Shown here piece after piece: positions 17,450 through 25,140 of a stretch of DNA of 64,000 nucleotides; position 1 is the stretch's first letter, and every line of letters starts with the position of its first letter. The notes under the pieces are model-generated. The model did no database searches, was not told where the DNA came from, and saw only the letters and a list, made by a program, of their open reading frames with translations. The position numbers and the translations under genes are program-made. Source of the DNA: Kitasatospora cineracea (GTDB taxonomy: Bacteria; Actinomycetota; Actinomycetes; Streptomycetales; Streptomycetaceae); assembly GCF_003751605.1 (NCBI RefSeq), contig NZ_RJVJ01000002.1, forward strand, positions 1,553,001 through 1,617,000, in the 5' to 3' direction.

Positions 17450-18343
17450 GTGACCCTCGCCTCCGCGCTCCCCCGCGAACGCCCCGCCCCGGCCACCGCC
17501 GCCGACCGCGCCGCCCGCCGCCGCGCCGCCCTGAACTGGGTCGCGGTGCACTCCCTGGCGATCGCCGCCGCGCTGTTCTTCCTGCTGCCCCTCGTGTTCG
17601 TCTTCCTCACCTCGGTGATGACGGACCAGCAGGCGCTCACCTCCGACCTGTGGCCGCACCACTGGCAGTGGTCGAACTTCGTCAAGGTGTGGAACACCGA
17701 CGGCTTCCTCACCTGGTGGCGCAACACCCTGCTGTACGCGGTGGCCGGCACCGCGCTGACCCTCGCCTCCAGCCTGCCGGTGGCCTACGCGCTCGCCAAG
17801 TTCCGCTTCCGCGGCCGCAACCTGGCCCTGATGGCGGTCATCTCGATGATGATGCTGCCGCCCCAGGTCACCATCATCCCGATGTACCTGTTCTGGGCGA
17901 AGCAGCTGCACCTGTCCGGCACGCTCTGGCCGCTGATCATCCCGATGGCGTTCGGCGACGCCTTCTCGATCTTCCTGCTCCGCCAGTTCCTGCTGACCAT
18001 CCCCAAGGAGTACACCGAGGCCGCCCGGATCGACGGCTGCGGCGAACTGCGCACCCTGCTGCGGGTGGTGCTGCCGATGGCCAGGCCCGCCGTCGCCGCC
18101 GTCGCGCTGTTCCAGTTCTTCTGCTGCTGGAACGACTACTTCGGCCCGCAGATCTACGCCTCCGACAACCCCGGCGCCTGGACCCTCAGCTACGGCCTGG
18201 AGTCCTTCAAGGGCGCCCACCACACCAACTGGAACCTCACCATGGCGGCGACGCTGCTGGTGCTGGCGCCGGTGATCGTTCTGTTCTTCTTCGCACAACG
18301 CGCCTTCATCGAAGGCGTCACACTGACAGGGGTCAAGGGCTGA
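17450..18343 (+). CDS. csnG: Sugar ABC transporter permease (MalG-type)
   Basis: 297 residues, GTG start six bases after the previous stop. Six transmembrane helices with the EAA loop EYTEAARIDGCGELRTLL (~residues 186-203). Partner of the preceding permease. Its TGA overlaps the ATG of the GH4 gene by one base, so translation is coupled. Confidence 0.9.
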   Translation: MTLASALPRERPAPATAADRAARRRAALNWVAVHSLAIAAALFFLLPLVFVFLTSVMTDQQALTSDLWPHHWQWSNFVKVWNTDGFLTWWRNTLLYAVAGTALTLASSLPVAYALAKFRFRGRNLALMAVISMMMLPPQVTIIPMYLFWAKQLHLSGTLWPLIIPMAFGDAFSIFLLRQFLLTIPKEYTEAARIDGCGELRTLLRVVLPMARPAVAAVALFQFFCCWNDYFGPQIYASDNPGAWTLSYGLESFKGAHHTNWNLTMAATLLVLAPVIVLFFFAQRAFIEGVTLTGVKG

Positions 18344-19632
18344 TGTCCGCACTGAAGTTGGCAATCGTCGGCGGCGGTTCCACCTACACGCCGGAACTGA
18401 TCGACGGGTTCGCGCGGCTGCGCGACACCCTGCCGATCCGCGAGCTGGTGCTGATCGACCCGGCGGCCGACCGCCTGGAACTGATCGCCGCCCTGGCCCG
18501 CCGGATCTTCGCCAAGCAGGGCCACGGCGCCACCGTCACCACCGCCACCGACGTCACCGCGGGCGTCCGGGACGCCGACGCGGTGCTGCTGCAGCTGCGG
18601 GTCGGCGGGCAGGCCGCCCGCAACCAGGACGAGACCTGGCCGCTGGAGTGCGGCTGCGTCGGCCAGGAGACCACCGGCGCGGGCGGCCTCGCCAAGGCGC
18701 TGCGCACCGTCCCGGTGGTGCTGGACATCGCCGAGCAGGTCCGCCGCACCAACCCGGACGCCTGGATCGTCGACTTCACCAACCCGGTCGGCATCGTCAC
18801 CCGCGCCCTGCAGACCGCCGGCCACAAGGCCGTCGGCCTGTGCAACGTGGCGATCGGCTTCCAGCGCAAGTTCGCCGCCCACCTCGGCGTGGACCCCGAG
18901 CTGGTCCGCCTGGACCACGTCGGCCTGAACCACCTCACCTGGGAGCGCGGCGTCACCCTGCTCGACTCCCCCGGCTCGGCCGGCGGCCGCGAGGTGCTGC
19001 CGCAGCTGCTCGCCGAGCACGGCGAGGCGATCGCCGCCGACCTGCACCTGCCGCTGCCGGTGGTCAGCCGGCTCGGCGTCGTCCCCTCCTACTACCTGCG
19101 CTACTTCTACCAGCACGACCTGGTCGTCGAGGAGCTCAGGGTCAAGGGCTCCCGGGCCGCCGAGGTCGCCGCGATCGAGCAGCAGCTGCTGGAGATGTAC
19201 GCCGACCCGGCCCTGGACACCAAGCCCGAGCTGCTCGGCAAGCGCGGCGGCGCGTTCTACTCCGAGGCCGCCGTGCAGCTGATCGCCTCGCTGCTCGGCA
19301 CCGACGGCCGCACCACCGTCCAGGTCGTCAACACCCGCAACGACGGCGTGCTGCCCTTCCTGCCCGACGACGCCGTCATCGAGGTCCCCGCCGAGGTCGA
19401 CGCCGCCGGCGTCCGCCCGCTGCCGCAGCGCCCGGTCGAGCCGCTGTACGCGGGCCTGATCGCGAACGTCACCGCGTACGAGCACCTGGCCCTGGACGCC
19501 GCCCTGCACGGCGGCCGGGACCGGGTCTTCGACGCGCTGCTCGCCCACCCGCTGGTCGGCCAGATCGAGCTCGCCGACCAGCTCACCGACCGGCTGCTCG
19601 CCCACAACCGCGACCACCTGAGCTGGGCGTGA
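18343..19632 (+). CDS. csnH: GH4 family glycosidase (6-phospho-beta-glucosidase-like)
   Basis: 429 residues. The N-terminus GGGSTYTPEL is the NAD+-binding loop of family 4 enzymes, which cleave glycosides by a redox-assisted mechanism needing NAD+ and a divalent metal. Metal-site residues are expected at Cys of CNVAIG (~residue 167) and the His of LDHVGLNH (~198). It would cut the sugars imported by csnEFG in the cytoplasm. Classical GH4 members act on phosphorylated disaccharides made by the PTS, but the partner here is an ABC importer that does not phosphorylate, so the real substrate may be unphosphorylated or phosphorylated by the kinase encoded next. Confidence 0.85.
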   Translation: MSALKLAIVGGGSTYTPELIDGFARLRDTLPIRELVLIDPAADRLELIAALARRIFAKQGHGATVTTATDVTAGVRDADAVLLQLRVGGQAARNQDETWPLECGCVGQETTGAGGLAKALRTVPVVLDIAEQVRRTNPDAWIVDFTNPVGIVTRALQTAGHKAVGLCNVAIGFQRKFAAHLGVDPELVRLDHVGLNHLTWERGVTLLDSPGSAGGREVLPQLLAEHGEAIAADLHLPLPVVSRLGVVPSYYLRYFYQHDLVVEELRVKGSRAAEVAAIEQQLLEMYADPALDTKPELLGKRGGAFYSEAAVQLIASLLGTDGRTTVQVVNTRNDGVLPFLPDDAVIEVPAEVDAAGVRPLPQRPVEPLYAGLIANVTAYEHLALDAALHGGRDRVFDALLAHPLVGQIELADQLTDRLLAHNRDHLSWA

Positions 19633-19690
19633 CCGGCACCATGGCGGAGCACCACCGCACCACCACCGAGCACCACGGGGGGACCGGCCG

Positions 19691-20710
19691 ATGAGCCACT
19701 CCGCACACCTGCCCGGCGTCCTCGCCATCGACGCCGGCAACAGCAAGACCGACCTCGCCCTAGTCGGCGCCGACGGCACCGTCCTGGCCACCGCCCGCGG
19801 CGGCGGCTTCCAGCCGCAGCACACCGGCCCGGCCGCCGCCGTCGCCGCGCTCGCCCCGCTGGTCGACGACCTGGCCCGGCAGGCCGGCGTCACCCGGCAG
19901 CCCGGCGGGCGGCCGCTGACCGACCACGTCAGCGCCTGCCTCGCCAACGCGGACCTGCCGATCGAGGAGCAGCAGCTGCACGAGGCGATAGCCGGACACG
20001 GCTGGGCGACGTCCGTGCACGTCGCCAACGACACCTTCGGCCTGCTCCGGGCCGGCACCGACGGGCCGCTGGGCGTCGCGGTGGTCTGCGGCGCCGGCAT
20101 CAACTGCGTCGGCCTGCGGCCCGACGGGCGCACCGCCCGCTGGCCCGCGCTCGGCCGGCTCACCGGCGACTGGGGCGGCGGCGGCGGACTCGCCGAGGAG
20201 GCCATGTGGCACGCCGCCCGGGCCGAGGACGGCCGCGGCGAAGCCACCCTGCTCTCCCCGATGATCGGCGCCCACTTCGGACTGGCCGGGGCCAACGCCC
20301 TCGCCGAGGCCGTCCACCTGGGCCGGATCGCCCCGGCCCGGCTGCACGAGGTCTCCCAGGTGCTGTTCGCGGCCGGCGCCGCCGGCGACCCGATCGCGCT
20401 CGGCCTGATCGACCGCCAGGCCGACGAGGTGGCCCGGCTCGCGGTGGTCGCCCTCACCCGGCTGGAGCTGCTCGACCGCCCGGTGCCGGTCGTGCTCGGC
20501 GGCGGCGTGCTGGCCTCCCGGCAGCCCCTGCTGATCGACAACCTGACCGCCCGGCTGGCCGCCGACGCCCCGCTCGCCGAACCCCGCGTGGTCGTCGCGC
20601 CCCCGGTCCTCGGCGCCGCCCTGCTCGGCCTGGACCACCTCGGCGCCGCCCCCGCCGCCCACCGCCGCCTGCGCGACGCCTACCCGACCACCCACCCGAT
20701 AGCGGCCTGA
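19691..20710 (+). CDS. csnK: N-acetylglucosamine/glucosamine kinase-like (BadF/BadG ATPase family)
   Basis: 339 residues with an actin-like ATPase fold: phosphate-1 loop AIDAGNSKTDLAL (~residue 11), phosphate-2 GVAVVCGAGIN (~123), GDWGGGGGLAEEAMW (~157) and the adenosine segment VVLGGGVLAS (~267). It probably phosphorylates amino sugars released by the GH4 enzyme before they enter glycolysis or cell-wall synthesis. It is the last gene of the operon, 58 bases after the GH4 stop, and is followed by a strong hairpin terminator. Confidence 0.85.
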   Translation: MSHSAHLPGVLAIDAGNSKTDLALVGADGTVLATARGGGFQPQHTGPAAAVAALAPLVDDLARQAGVTRQPGGRPLTDHVSACLANADLPIEEQQLHEAIAGHGWATSVHVANDTFGLLRAGTDGPLGVAVVCGAGINCVGLRPDGRTARWPALGRLTGDWGGGGGLAEEAMWHAARAEDGRGEATLLSPMIGAHFGLAGANALAEAVHLGRIAPARLHEVSQVLFAAGAAGDPIALGLIDRQADEVARLAVVALTRLELLDRPVPVVLGGGVLASRQPLLIDNLTARLAADAPLAEPRVVVAPPVLGAALLGLDHLGAAPAAHRRLRDAYPTTHPIAA

Positions 20711-20744
20711 CGGGCCGTCCGGCCACCGTCCCGCCCGCGAGCCG

Positions 20745-20799
20745 CCGCCGGCGGGGGCCTCCGAAGCACCGCACATGCCTCGGACGCCCCCGCCGGCGG
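20745..20799 (+). terminator. Hairpin terminator of the csn operon
   Basis: Arms CCGCCGGCGGGGGC (20745-20758) and GCCCCCGCCGGCGG (20786-20799) pair perfectly over 14 bases, with an inner TCCGA/TCGGA helix. No U-tract follows, as is common in these genomes. Confidence 0.75.
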
Positions 20800-20971
20800 T
20801 CCTCTCCCCGGCGGACGGGGCGCGCGGCGCGGGGTGCGGGGTGCGGGGTGCGGCGGGGTTCGGCGCAGGGTTCCCGCAGGTGACGGTACGTCACCGGGCC
20901 GACAAGTTCCCGAGTCCGGTATCAGTTGAGTGAACATCTGGCAATGGCGCCTGGGATGCCCGTTCTGTCCG

Positions 20972-21000
20972 TTGAACCCGGCCGGTGGGGTTGTTAGTGT
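20972..21000 (+). promoter_or_regulatory. Vegetative promoter upstream of the PGQ-repeat protein
   Basis: TTGAAC (20972-20977) and TAGTGT (20995-21000) are separated by exactly 17 bases, a good HrdB-type promoter. The start site would be near 21007, about 53 bases before the ATG at 21060. Confidence 0.65.
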
Positions 21001-21059
21001 CGCGCGCTCACAGCGCGTCCGACGGGGGCGTGCGCCTGGAGCACCGGGAGCAACGCCAG

Positions 21060-21641
21060 ATGGCGATCCGCAAGTCCACGATGCAGGAGCAGGTCGCCGC
21101 GGCGATCGCCGCGATCGAGCCCAACGACCGCCCGGTGACGACGTTCCACACGGTCACCGGCCCGAGCCCGTGGCTGACCCAGCAGTTCGGTCTGATCGGC
21201 CAGCTGTTCGTGAAGTACTACTTCGTGACGCTGACCCACCGGGTCGTCGTCATCCACCGCGCCTCCCGGGTGAGCAACCGTCCGCTGGACCTGCTGCACG
21301 TCATCCCGCTCGACCAGGCCCGCGCCTCGATCGGCGACGTGCGCCGCAACACCCTGTGGAGCTCGCTGCGCTTCCAGATCCCGGGCGAGCCGCAGCCGAC
21401 CCGCCTGAACATCCACCGCTACTGGCGCACCGAGATGGACGCCTTCACCGGCGGCCTGCTCGGCGGCGGCCCCGGTGTCCCGGGCCAGTACCCGCAGGCC
21501 CAGGCCCCGGTCCCGGGCCAGTACCAGCCGGCTCCCGGCCAGGCCCCCTACCCGCAGCAGGCCCCGGGCCAGGCCCCGTACCCGCCGGCGCAGGCCCCGG
21601 GCCAGTACCCGGCGCCGGGTGCCAACCCGTACCAGAGCTGA
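21060..21641 (+). CDS. Conserved protein of unknown function with Pro-Gly-Gln repeat tail
   Basis: 193 residues from an ATG preceded by GGGAGC. The first ~125 residues form a compact alpha/beta domain (starting AIRKSTMQEQVAAAI) whose strand-rich centre, KYYFVTLTHRVVVIHRAS, resembles PH-like or YokE-like folds, but I cannot assign it. The last ~55 residues are low-complexity repeats of PGQ(Y/A)PYPQQ type, which are often disordered and membrane- or polymer-associated. No signal peptide is seen. It has its own promoter and converges on the nucleosidase gene, with a long hairpin between. Confidence 0.75.
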   Translation: MAIRKSTMQEQVAAAIAAIEPNDRPVTTFHTVTGPSPWLTQQFGLIGQLFVKYYFVTLTHRVVVIHRASRVSNRPLDLLHVIPLDQARASIGDVRRNTLWSSLRFQIPGEPQPTRLNIHRYWRTEMDAFTGGLLGGGPGVPGQYPQAQAPVPGQYQPAPGQAPYPQQAPGQAPYPPAQAPGQYPAPGANPYQS

Positions 21642-21650
21642 CCGCGCCGC

Positions 21651-21693
21651 CGGGGCGCCCGTCCGACCGTCGAACGGTCCGGCGGGCGCCCCG
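21651..21693. terminator. Bidirectional hairpin terminator
   Basis: A 20-base stem from CGGGGCGCCCGTCCGACCGT with one wobble and one mismatch and a three-base loop lies between two convergent genes. Confidence 0.7.
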
Positions 21694-21725
21694 GCGTTCT
21701 CCGGGGCCGCGGAGGTGCCGGGGCG

Positions 21726-22298
21726 TCAGCCGAGGTGGGTGCGGGCCCAGTCGGCGAGCAGGCGGGCGCAGTCGTCGACGGACTCCCGCCAGCTGCGGAC
21801 CGCGCCGTCGCCCGCCTCGTCGCTGACGTGCTTGACCAGCCGGACGGGCAACTGGGCGCGGCGGGCGACGGTGGCGACCGCGTAGCCCTCCATGTCGACC
21901 AGGTCGGCGGTGCGGGCCAGCAGGTCGCGGTCGGCGTCGGCGGAGACGAAGCGGTCGCCGGTGGCGAGCACCGGGCCGCCCGCGGAGAGGTCGATCGGGC
22001 CGTCCATCGTGCGGCCGGTGAGCTGTTCGAGCAGCGGGGTGTCGAGGTCGTGCTGGAGCACCCGGCCGACCTCGTGGGTGCCGGCCAGGCCGGGCCGCAG
22101 GGCCCCCGCGGTGCCCAGGTTGACGACGGCGGCCGGCCGCCGTCCGCCGGCCAGCAGGGTGGCCAGCGCGGCCGCCGCGTTGAGCTTGCCCATGCCGGTG
22201 AGCAGCACCGGCAGGCCGCCGTCGAGGTGGGCGGCCTCCTCGGGCAGGGCGACGACGAGCAGCGGGCGGTCGGGGGTGACGGTTCCGGTCAGGCGCAT
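21726..22298 (-). CDS. Nucleosidase of the MTA/SAH nucleosidase (PNP_UDP) family
   Basis: 190 residues, ATG start. The fold is the small phosphorylase-like type: VVALPEEAAHL at the N-terminus, the GMGKLNAA and NLGTAGAL loops (~residues 37-72) and VDMEGYAVATVA (~134-145), the Met-Glu pair that binds the ribose; LVKHVSDEAGD follows with the catalytic Asp position. It would hydrolyse N-glycosidic bonds of nucleosides such as methylthioadenosine or S-adenosylhomocysteine; exact substrate is not readable. It appears leaderless. Confidence 0.8.
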   Translation of the reverse strand: MRLTGTVTPDRPLLVVALPEEAAHLDGGLPVLLTGMGKLNAAAALATLLAGGRRPAAVVNLGTAGALRPGLAGTHEVGRVLQHDLDTPLLEQLTGRTMDGPIDLSAGGPVLATGDRFVSADADRDLLARTADLVDMEGYAVATVARRAQLPVRLVKHVSDEAGDGAVRSWRESVDDCARLLADWARTHLG

Positions 22299-22311
22299 GG
22301 CGTCCAGCTTA
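22299..22311 (-). promoter_or_regulatory. Leaderless -10 box for the nucleosidase gene
   Basis: On the minus strand TAAGCT (22306-22311) ends seven bases before the ATG at 22298, and no ribosome site is present. Confidence 0.5.
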
Positions 22312-22546
22312 CGAGGGGGCGGCGGGCGGCCCGGCGGGCCCGAGGAGCCTGCGGCAGGTCCGGCCCGGTGGCGGGCCCCTCGCCGGGCCCGGCGGTGGGC
22401 CTGGTCGGACCCGGCGGTGGGCCTGGTGGGGCCGGTGGGGCACAGATCGGTCACCGCCCGGCGAACTCCAGACCAACTCCGGCCCGGGGGCCGTTCCGCG
22501 TGGCGATACTGCCCGGAGACGGGGCCGGTGGAGCCGAGGGGGAACG

Positions 22547-23938
22547 GTGGCCGCACAGACACAGGGGGGCGTCCTCGCCCCGCCGCCGGGCCCTGCGCCG
22601 GGCCGGGCGCCCGACCGGGTCGCGGAGCCGGGCCGCGGCCCGCTGTCCGCCCCGCTGGCGCGGCTGCGGACGGCCGCCCGCACCCCGCCGGGGCGGCTGC
22701 GCACGGCGGGCGCGGTGCTGGTGGCGCTGGCGCTGCTGTTCGGCGTCACGGCGGCCTGGCAGTCCGCCGACCGGGCGGGCGCGGCCCGGCAGTTGGCGTC
22801 CCGCAGCGAGCCGCTCAGCCAGGACGCGGCGGAGCTCTACCGTTCGCTGGCGGACGCCGACGCCACCGCCGCCGCGGGCTTCCTGATGGCGTCCGCCGAA
22901 CCGCCCGAGGTCCGCAAGCGCTACCAGGACGACCTGGCCACCGCCGCCCGGCTGATCCCGCAGGCGGCCGCGCGCAGCGGCGCGTCCGCCGACGCGCAGC
23001 GCCGGCTGGCCGAGCTGAGCGAGCAACTGCCGCGCTACGCGGGCCTGGTGGAGACCGCCCGGGCGATCAACCGGGAGGGCCTGCCGCTCGGCGGGGCCTA
23101 CCTGCGGTACGCCTCCGACTACCTGCAGAAGACGGTGCTGCCGAACGCGCAGAAGCTGGCCGACACCGAGGCCGCCGCGCTGGACGGCGACTACGACGCG
23201 GCCGCCGCCGAGCCCTGGGCGGCGCTGGTGCTGGGCGTGCTGCTGCTGGGCGCGCTGGGCCGCTACCAGGTGCTGCTGTTCCGGCGCACCAACCGGGTGT
23301 TCAACCCGGGCCTGCTGACCGCCTCGGCGGCGGTGCTGGTCGCGCTGGTGTGGACGGTCGGCGGCACCGTGGCGGCCGGCACCGGCCTGCACGAGGCCCG
23401 CACCCAGGGCATCGACCCGCTGCGCGCGCTGAACCAGGTCCGGGTGGAGGCGCTGCAGGCGCACACCGCGGAGAACCTCGACCTGGTCTCGCGCGGCGCC
23501 ACCGAGGCGTACAACGAGCGCTGGACCAGCCTGTCCCGGACCCTGAACGGCTCGCCCCGCAACGACGGTTCGGTGGCGGGCCTGACCGCCGCGCCGCCGG
23601 CCCGGGCCGGGGACCGGCTGGCCGAGGCGCAGCGCTGGTACGGCGAGTGGCAGCGGCGGCACGCGGCCGCCGCCGAGCTGGACGCGAGCGGCGACTACGA
23701 GGGCACCCTGCGGCAGACCCTGGCCCCGGGCCGGGACGACACCGCGGAGGCCGCGTTCAACGCCGCCGAGCAGCAGTGGGAACAGGCCGGACGGGCCGAG
23801 CAGGCCGCGTTCGACTCCGCCGCGGGCGGCGTCAGCGGGGCGCTGGCCGTCCAGGCGGTGGCGGCGGCGCTGCTGGCCGCGCTGGCGGTCGGCGGCACGG
23901 TGCGCGGCATCGGGCGCCGACTGGCCGAGTACCGGTAA
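22547..23938 (+). CDS. glnX: GlnX-like four-helix membrane sensor protein
   Basis: 463 residues, GTG start after GAGGGGG. About 45 cytoplasmic residues precede four transmembrane helices (~53-71, 224-242, 262-283, 440-458), which enclose two helical extracytoplasmic segments of ~150 residues each, resembling four-helix-bundle sensor domains. No kinase or methyl-accepting domain follows, so the signal must pass to another protein. It is immediately upstream of a GlnH-like binding protein and four genes before... a PknG-like kinase, the arrangement known from Mycobacterium and Corynebacterium where GlnX relays amino-acid sensing by GlnH to PknG. Assignment by topology and context. Confidence 0.75.
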   Translation: MAAQTQGGVLAPPPGPAPGRAPDRVAEPGRGPLSAPLARLRTAARTPPGRLRTAGAVLVALALLFGVTAAWQSADRAGAARQLASRSEPLSQDAAELYRSLADADATAAAGFLMASAEPPEVRKRYQDDLATAARLIPQAAARSGASADAQRRLAELSEQLPRYAGLVETARAINREGLPLGGAYLRYASDYLQKTVLPNAQKLADTEAAALDGDYDAAAAEPWAALVLGVLLLGALGRYQVLLFRRTNRVFNPGLLTASAAVLVALVWTVGGTVAAGTGLHEARTQGIDPLRALNQVRVEALQAHTAENLDLVSRGATEAYNERWTSLSRTLNGSPRNDGSVAGLTAAPPARAGDRLAEAQRWYGEWQRRHAAAAELDASGDYEGTLRQTLAPGRDDTAEAAFNAAEQQWEQAGRAEQAAFDSAAGGVSGALAVQAVAAALLAALAVGGTVRGIGRRLAEYR

Positions 23939-23953
23939 CGGGGGGAGCGAAGG

Positions 23954-24913
23954 ATGCGCAGGGCTGGCAGGGCGAGGACCGGAACGCTGGCCGCGACCGC
24001 GGCACTGGTGGCGGGCCTGCTGGGGGTCGGCGGCTCGGCGGCCGGCGCGGCCGGGAACGCGGTGACCCGGAACGCCGTGACCGGGAACGCGATGCCCGGG
24101 AACGCGGTGGCCGGGAACGCGGTGGCCGCGGACGACTGCGATACCGGGGTGTCGCTGCCGCCCAGGGAGCAGGCGGGCGCGAAGATCCAGGAGATCCGCA
24201 AACGCGGCCGCCTGGTGGTCGGCGTCGACCAGAGCGCCTACAACTGGGGCTACCGCGACTCGCAGACCGGCAAGATCGAGGGCTTCGACATCGACCTGGC
24301 GCGCGCCGTCGCCAAGTCGGTGCTCGGCGACCCGGACAAGGTGGTGCTGAAGACCATCGCCACCGCCGACCGGATCAACGTGCTCAAGGACCACCAGGTC
24401 GACCTGATCGCCCGGGCGATGACCGTCACCTGCGAGCGGAAGAAGCAGATCGCCTTCTCCGCCCCGTACTTCAAGGTCTCCCAGCGGGTGGTCGCGCCGA
24501 AGGCCGCGCACGCCGGCAGCGTGGCGCAGGCGCTCGGCGGCAAGCGGGTGTGCGCGGCGCTGAACTCCTCCTCGCACACCGAGCTGAAGGCGAACGCGCA
24601 CGGCGCCGCCTCGGTCGTCACGCCCGACAACCAGCTGGACTGCCTGGTCCTGATGGAGCTCGGCGAGGCGGACGCCACCCTGTCGGACAGCTCGCTGGCG
24701 GCCGCGATGGTCGCCCAGGACCAGACCATGGAGCTGGCCGGGGAGTCCTTCCTGCCCACGTACATGGGCGTGGGCATGAACCAGGACGACACCGACCTGA
24801 TCGCCTGGGTCAACCAGGTGCTGGTCGAGTGGCGCGGCGGCGGCTGGCAGGCCAGCTACGACACCTGGCTGCGGCCCAGCATGGGGGTGCCCGACCCGTA
24901 CCGGCCGTGGTGA
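23954..24913 (+). CDS. glnH: GlnH-like glutamate/aspartate-type extracellular solute-binding protein
   Basis: 319 residues, ATG with GGGGGAGCGAAGG upstream. A signal peptide (~1-35) is followed by an unusual run of five Asn-Ala-Val type repeats (~36-60) and a family 3 solute-binding domain: RLVVGVDQSAYNWGYRD, GFDIDLARAVAKSVLG, LIARAMTVTCERKKQIAFS, and a C-terminal WVNQVLVEWR. No ABC permease or ATPase is nearby, so it is more likely a sensor than a transporter component. Unlike mycobacterial GlnH it shows no clear lipobox; it may be released or held by the GlnX-like protein. Confidence 0.85.
   Translation: MRRAGRARTGTLAATAALVAGLLGVGGSAAGAAGNAVTRNAVTGNAMPGNAVAGNAVAADDCDTGVSLPPREQAGAKIQEIRKRGRLVVGVDQSAYNWGYRDSQTGKIEGFDIDLARAVAKSVLGDPDKVVLKTIATADRINVLKDHQVDLIARAMTVTCERKKQIAFSAPYFKVSQRVVAPKAAHAGSVAQALGGKRVCAALNSSSHTELKANAHGAASVVTPDNQLDCLVLMELGEADATLSDSSLAAAMVAQDQTMELAGESFLPTYMGVGMNQDDTDLIAWVNQVLVEWRGGGWQASYDTWLRPSMGVPDPYRPW
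24053..24127 (+). repeat. Five 15-base tandem repeats in the glnH-like gene
   Basis: The unit GGGAACGCGGTGRCC recurs five times with small changes, encoding (G/R)NAV(T/A)-type pentapeptides between the signal peptide and the ligand-binding domain. Such in-frame units can expand or contract by slippage and set linker length. Confidence 0.7.
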
Positions 24914-24996
24914 CCGCGCGGACGCGGGCGGCGCGGGCAGCTCAGGTGGCGCGGACGGCGCGGGCGGTACGGGCGGCGGGGCCGGGCCGGGCCGGT

Positions 24997-25016
24997 TTCC
25001 CGTCCCGGACCGGGAA
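24997..25016. repeat. Inverted repeat upstream of the coiled-coil gene
   Basis: TTCCCG and CGGGAA (six-base arms) flank an eight-base centre in the 227-base gap between the glnH-like gene and the next gene. It may be an operator or small hairpin; no protein is assigned. Confidence 0.4.
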
Positions 25017-25140
25017 TCCGGGGGACCGCCGTCCGTGCGGTGCCGGGCGTCGGGGAGACTGGCGGCCCACGGACGGTCGTCCCGACCGCCCCAGGACCGA
25101 CGCCCCGTCACCACGACCGTGGCCGAGAGGAGGAACCGCG

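Larger units (their letters stand above)
20711..21059. other. Gene-free interval with terminator, palindrome and promoter
   Basis: 349 bases. Besides the csn terminator it holds four tandem copies of a GCGGGGT unit (~20828-20858), a palindrome GGTGACGGTACGTCACC (20879-20895; 7-base arms, 3-base centre) and a promoter (separate entry). No gene is visible. Confidence 0.6.

Noticed and set aside
21892..25140. Plus-strand open frame continuing into the coiled-coil gene
   Set aside because: It overlaps the nucleosidase, glnX-like and glnH-like genes in other frames; the TTG at 25141 with a strong ribosome site is the better start.
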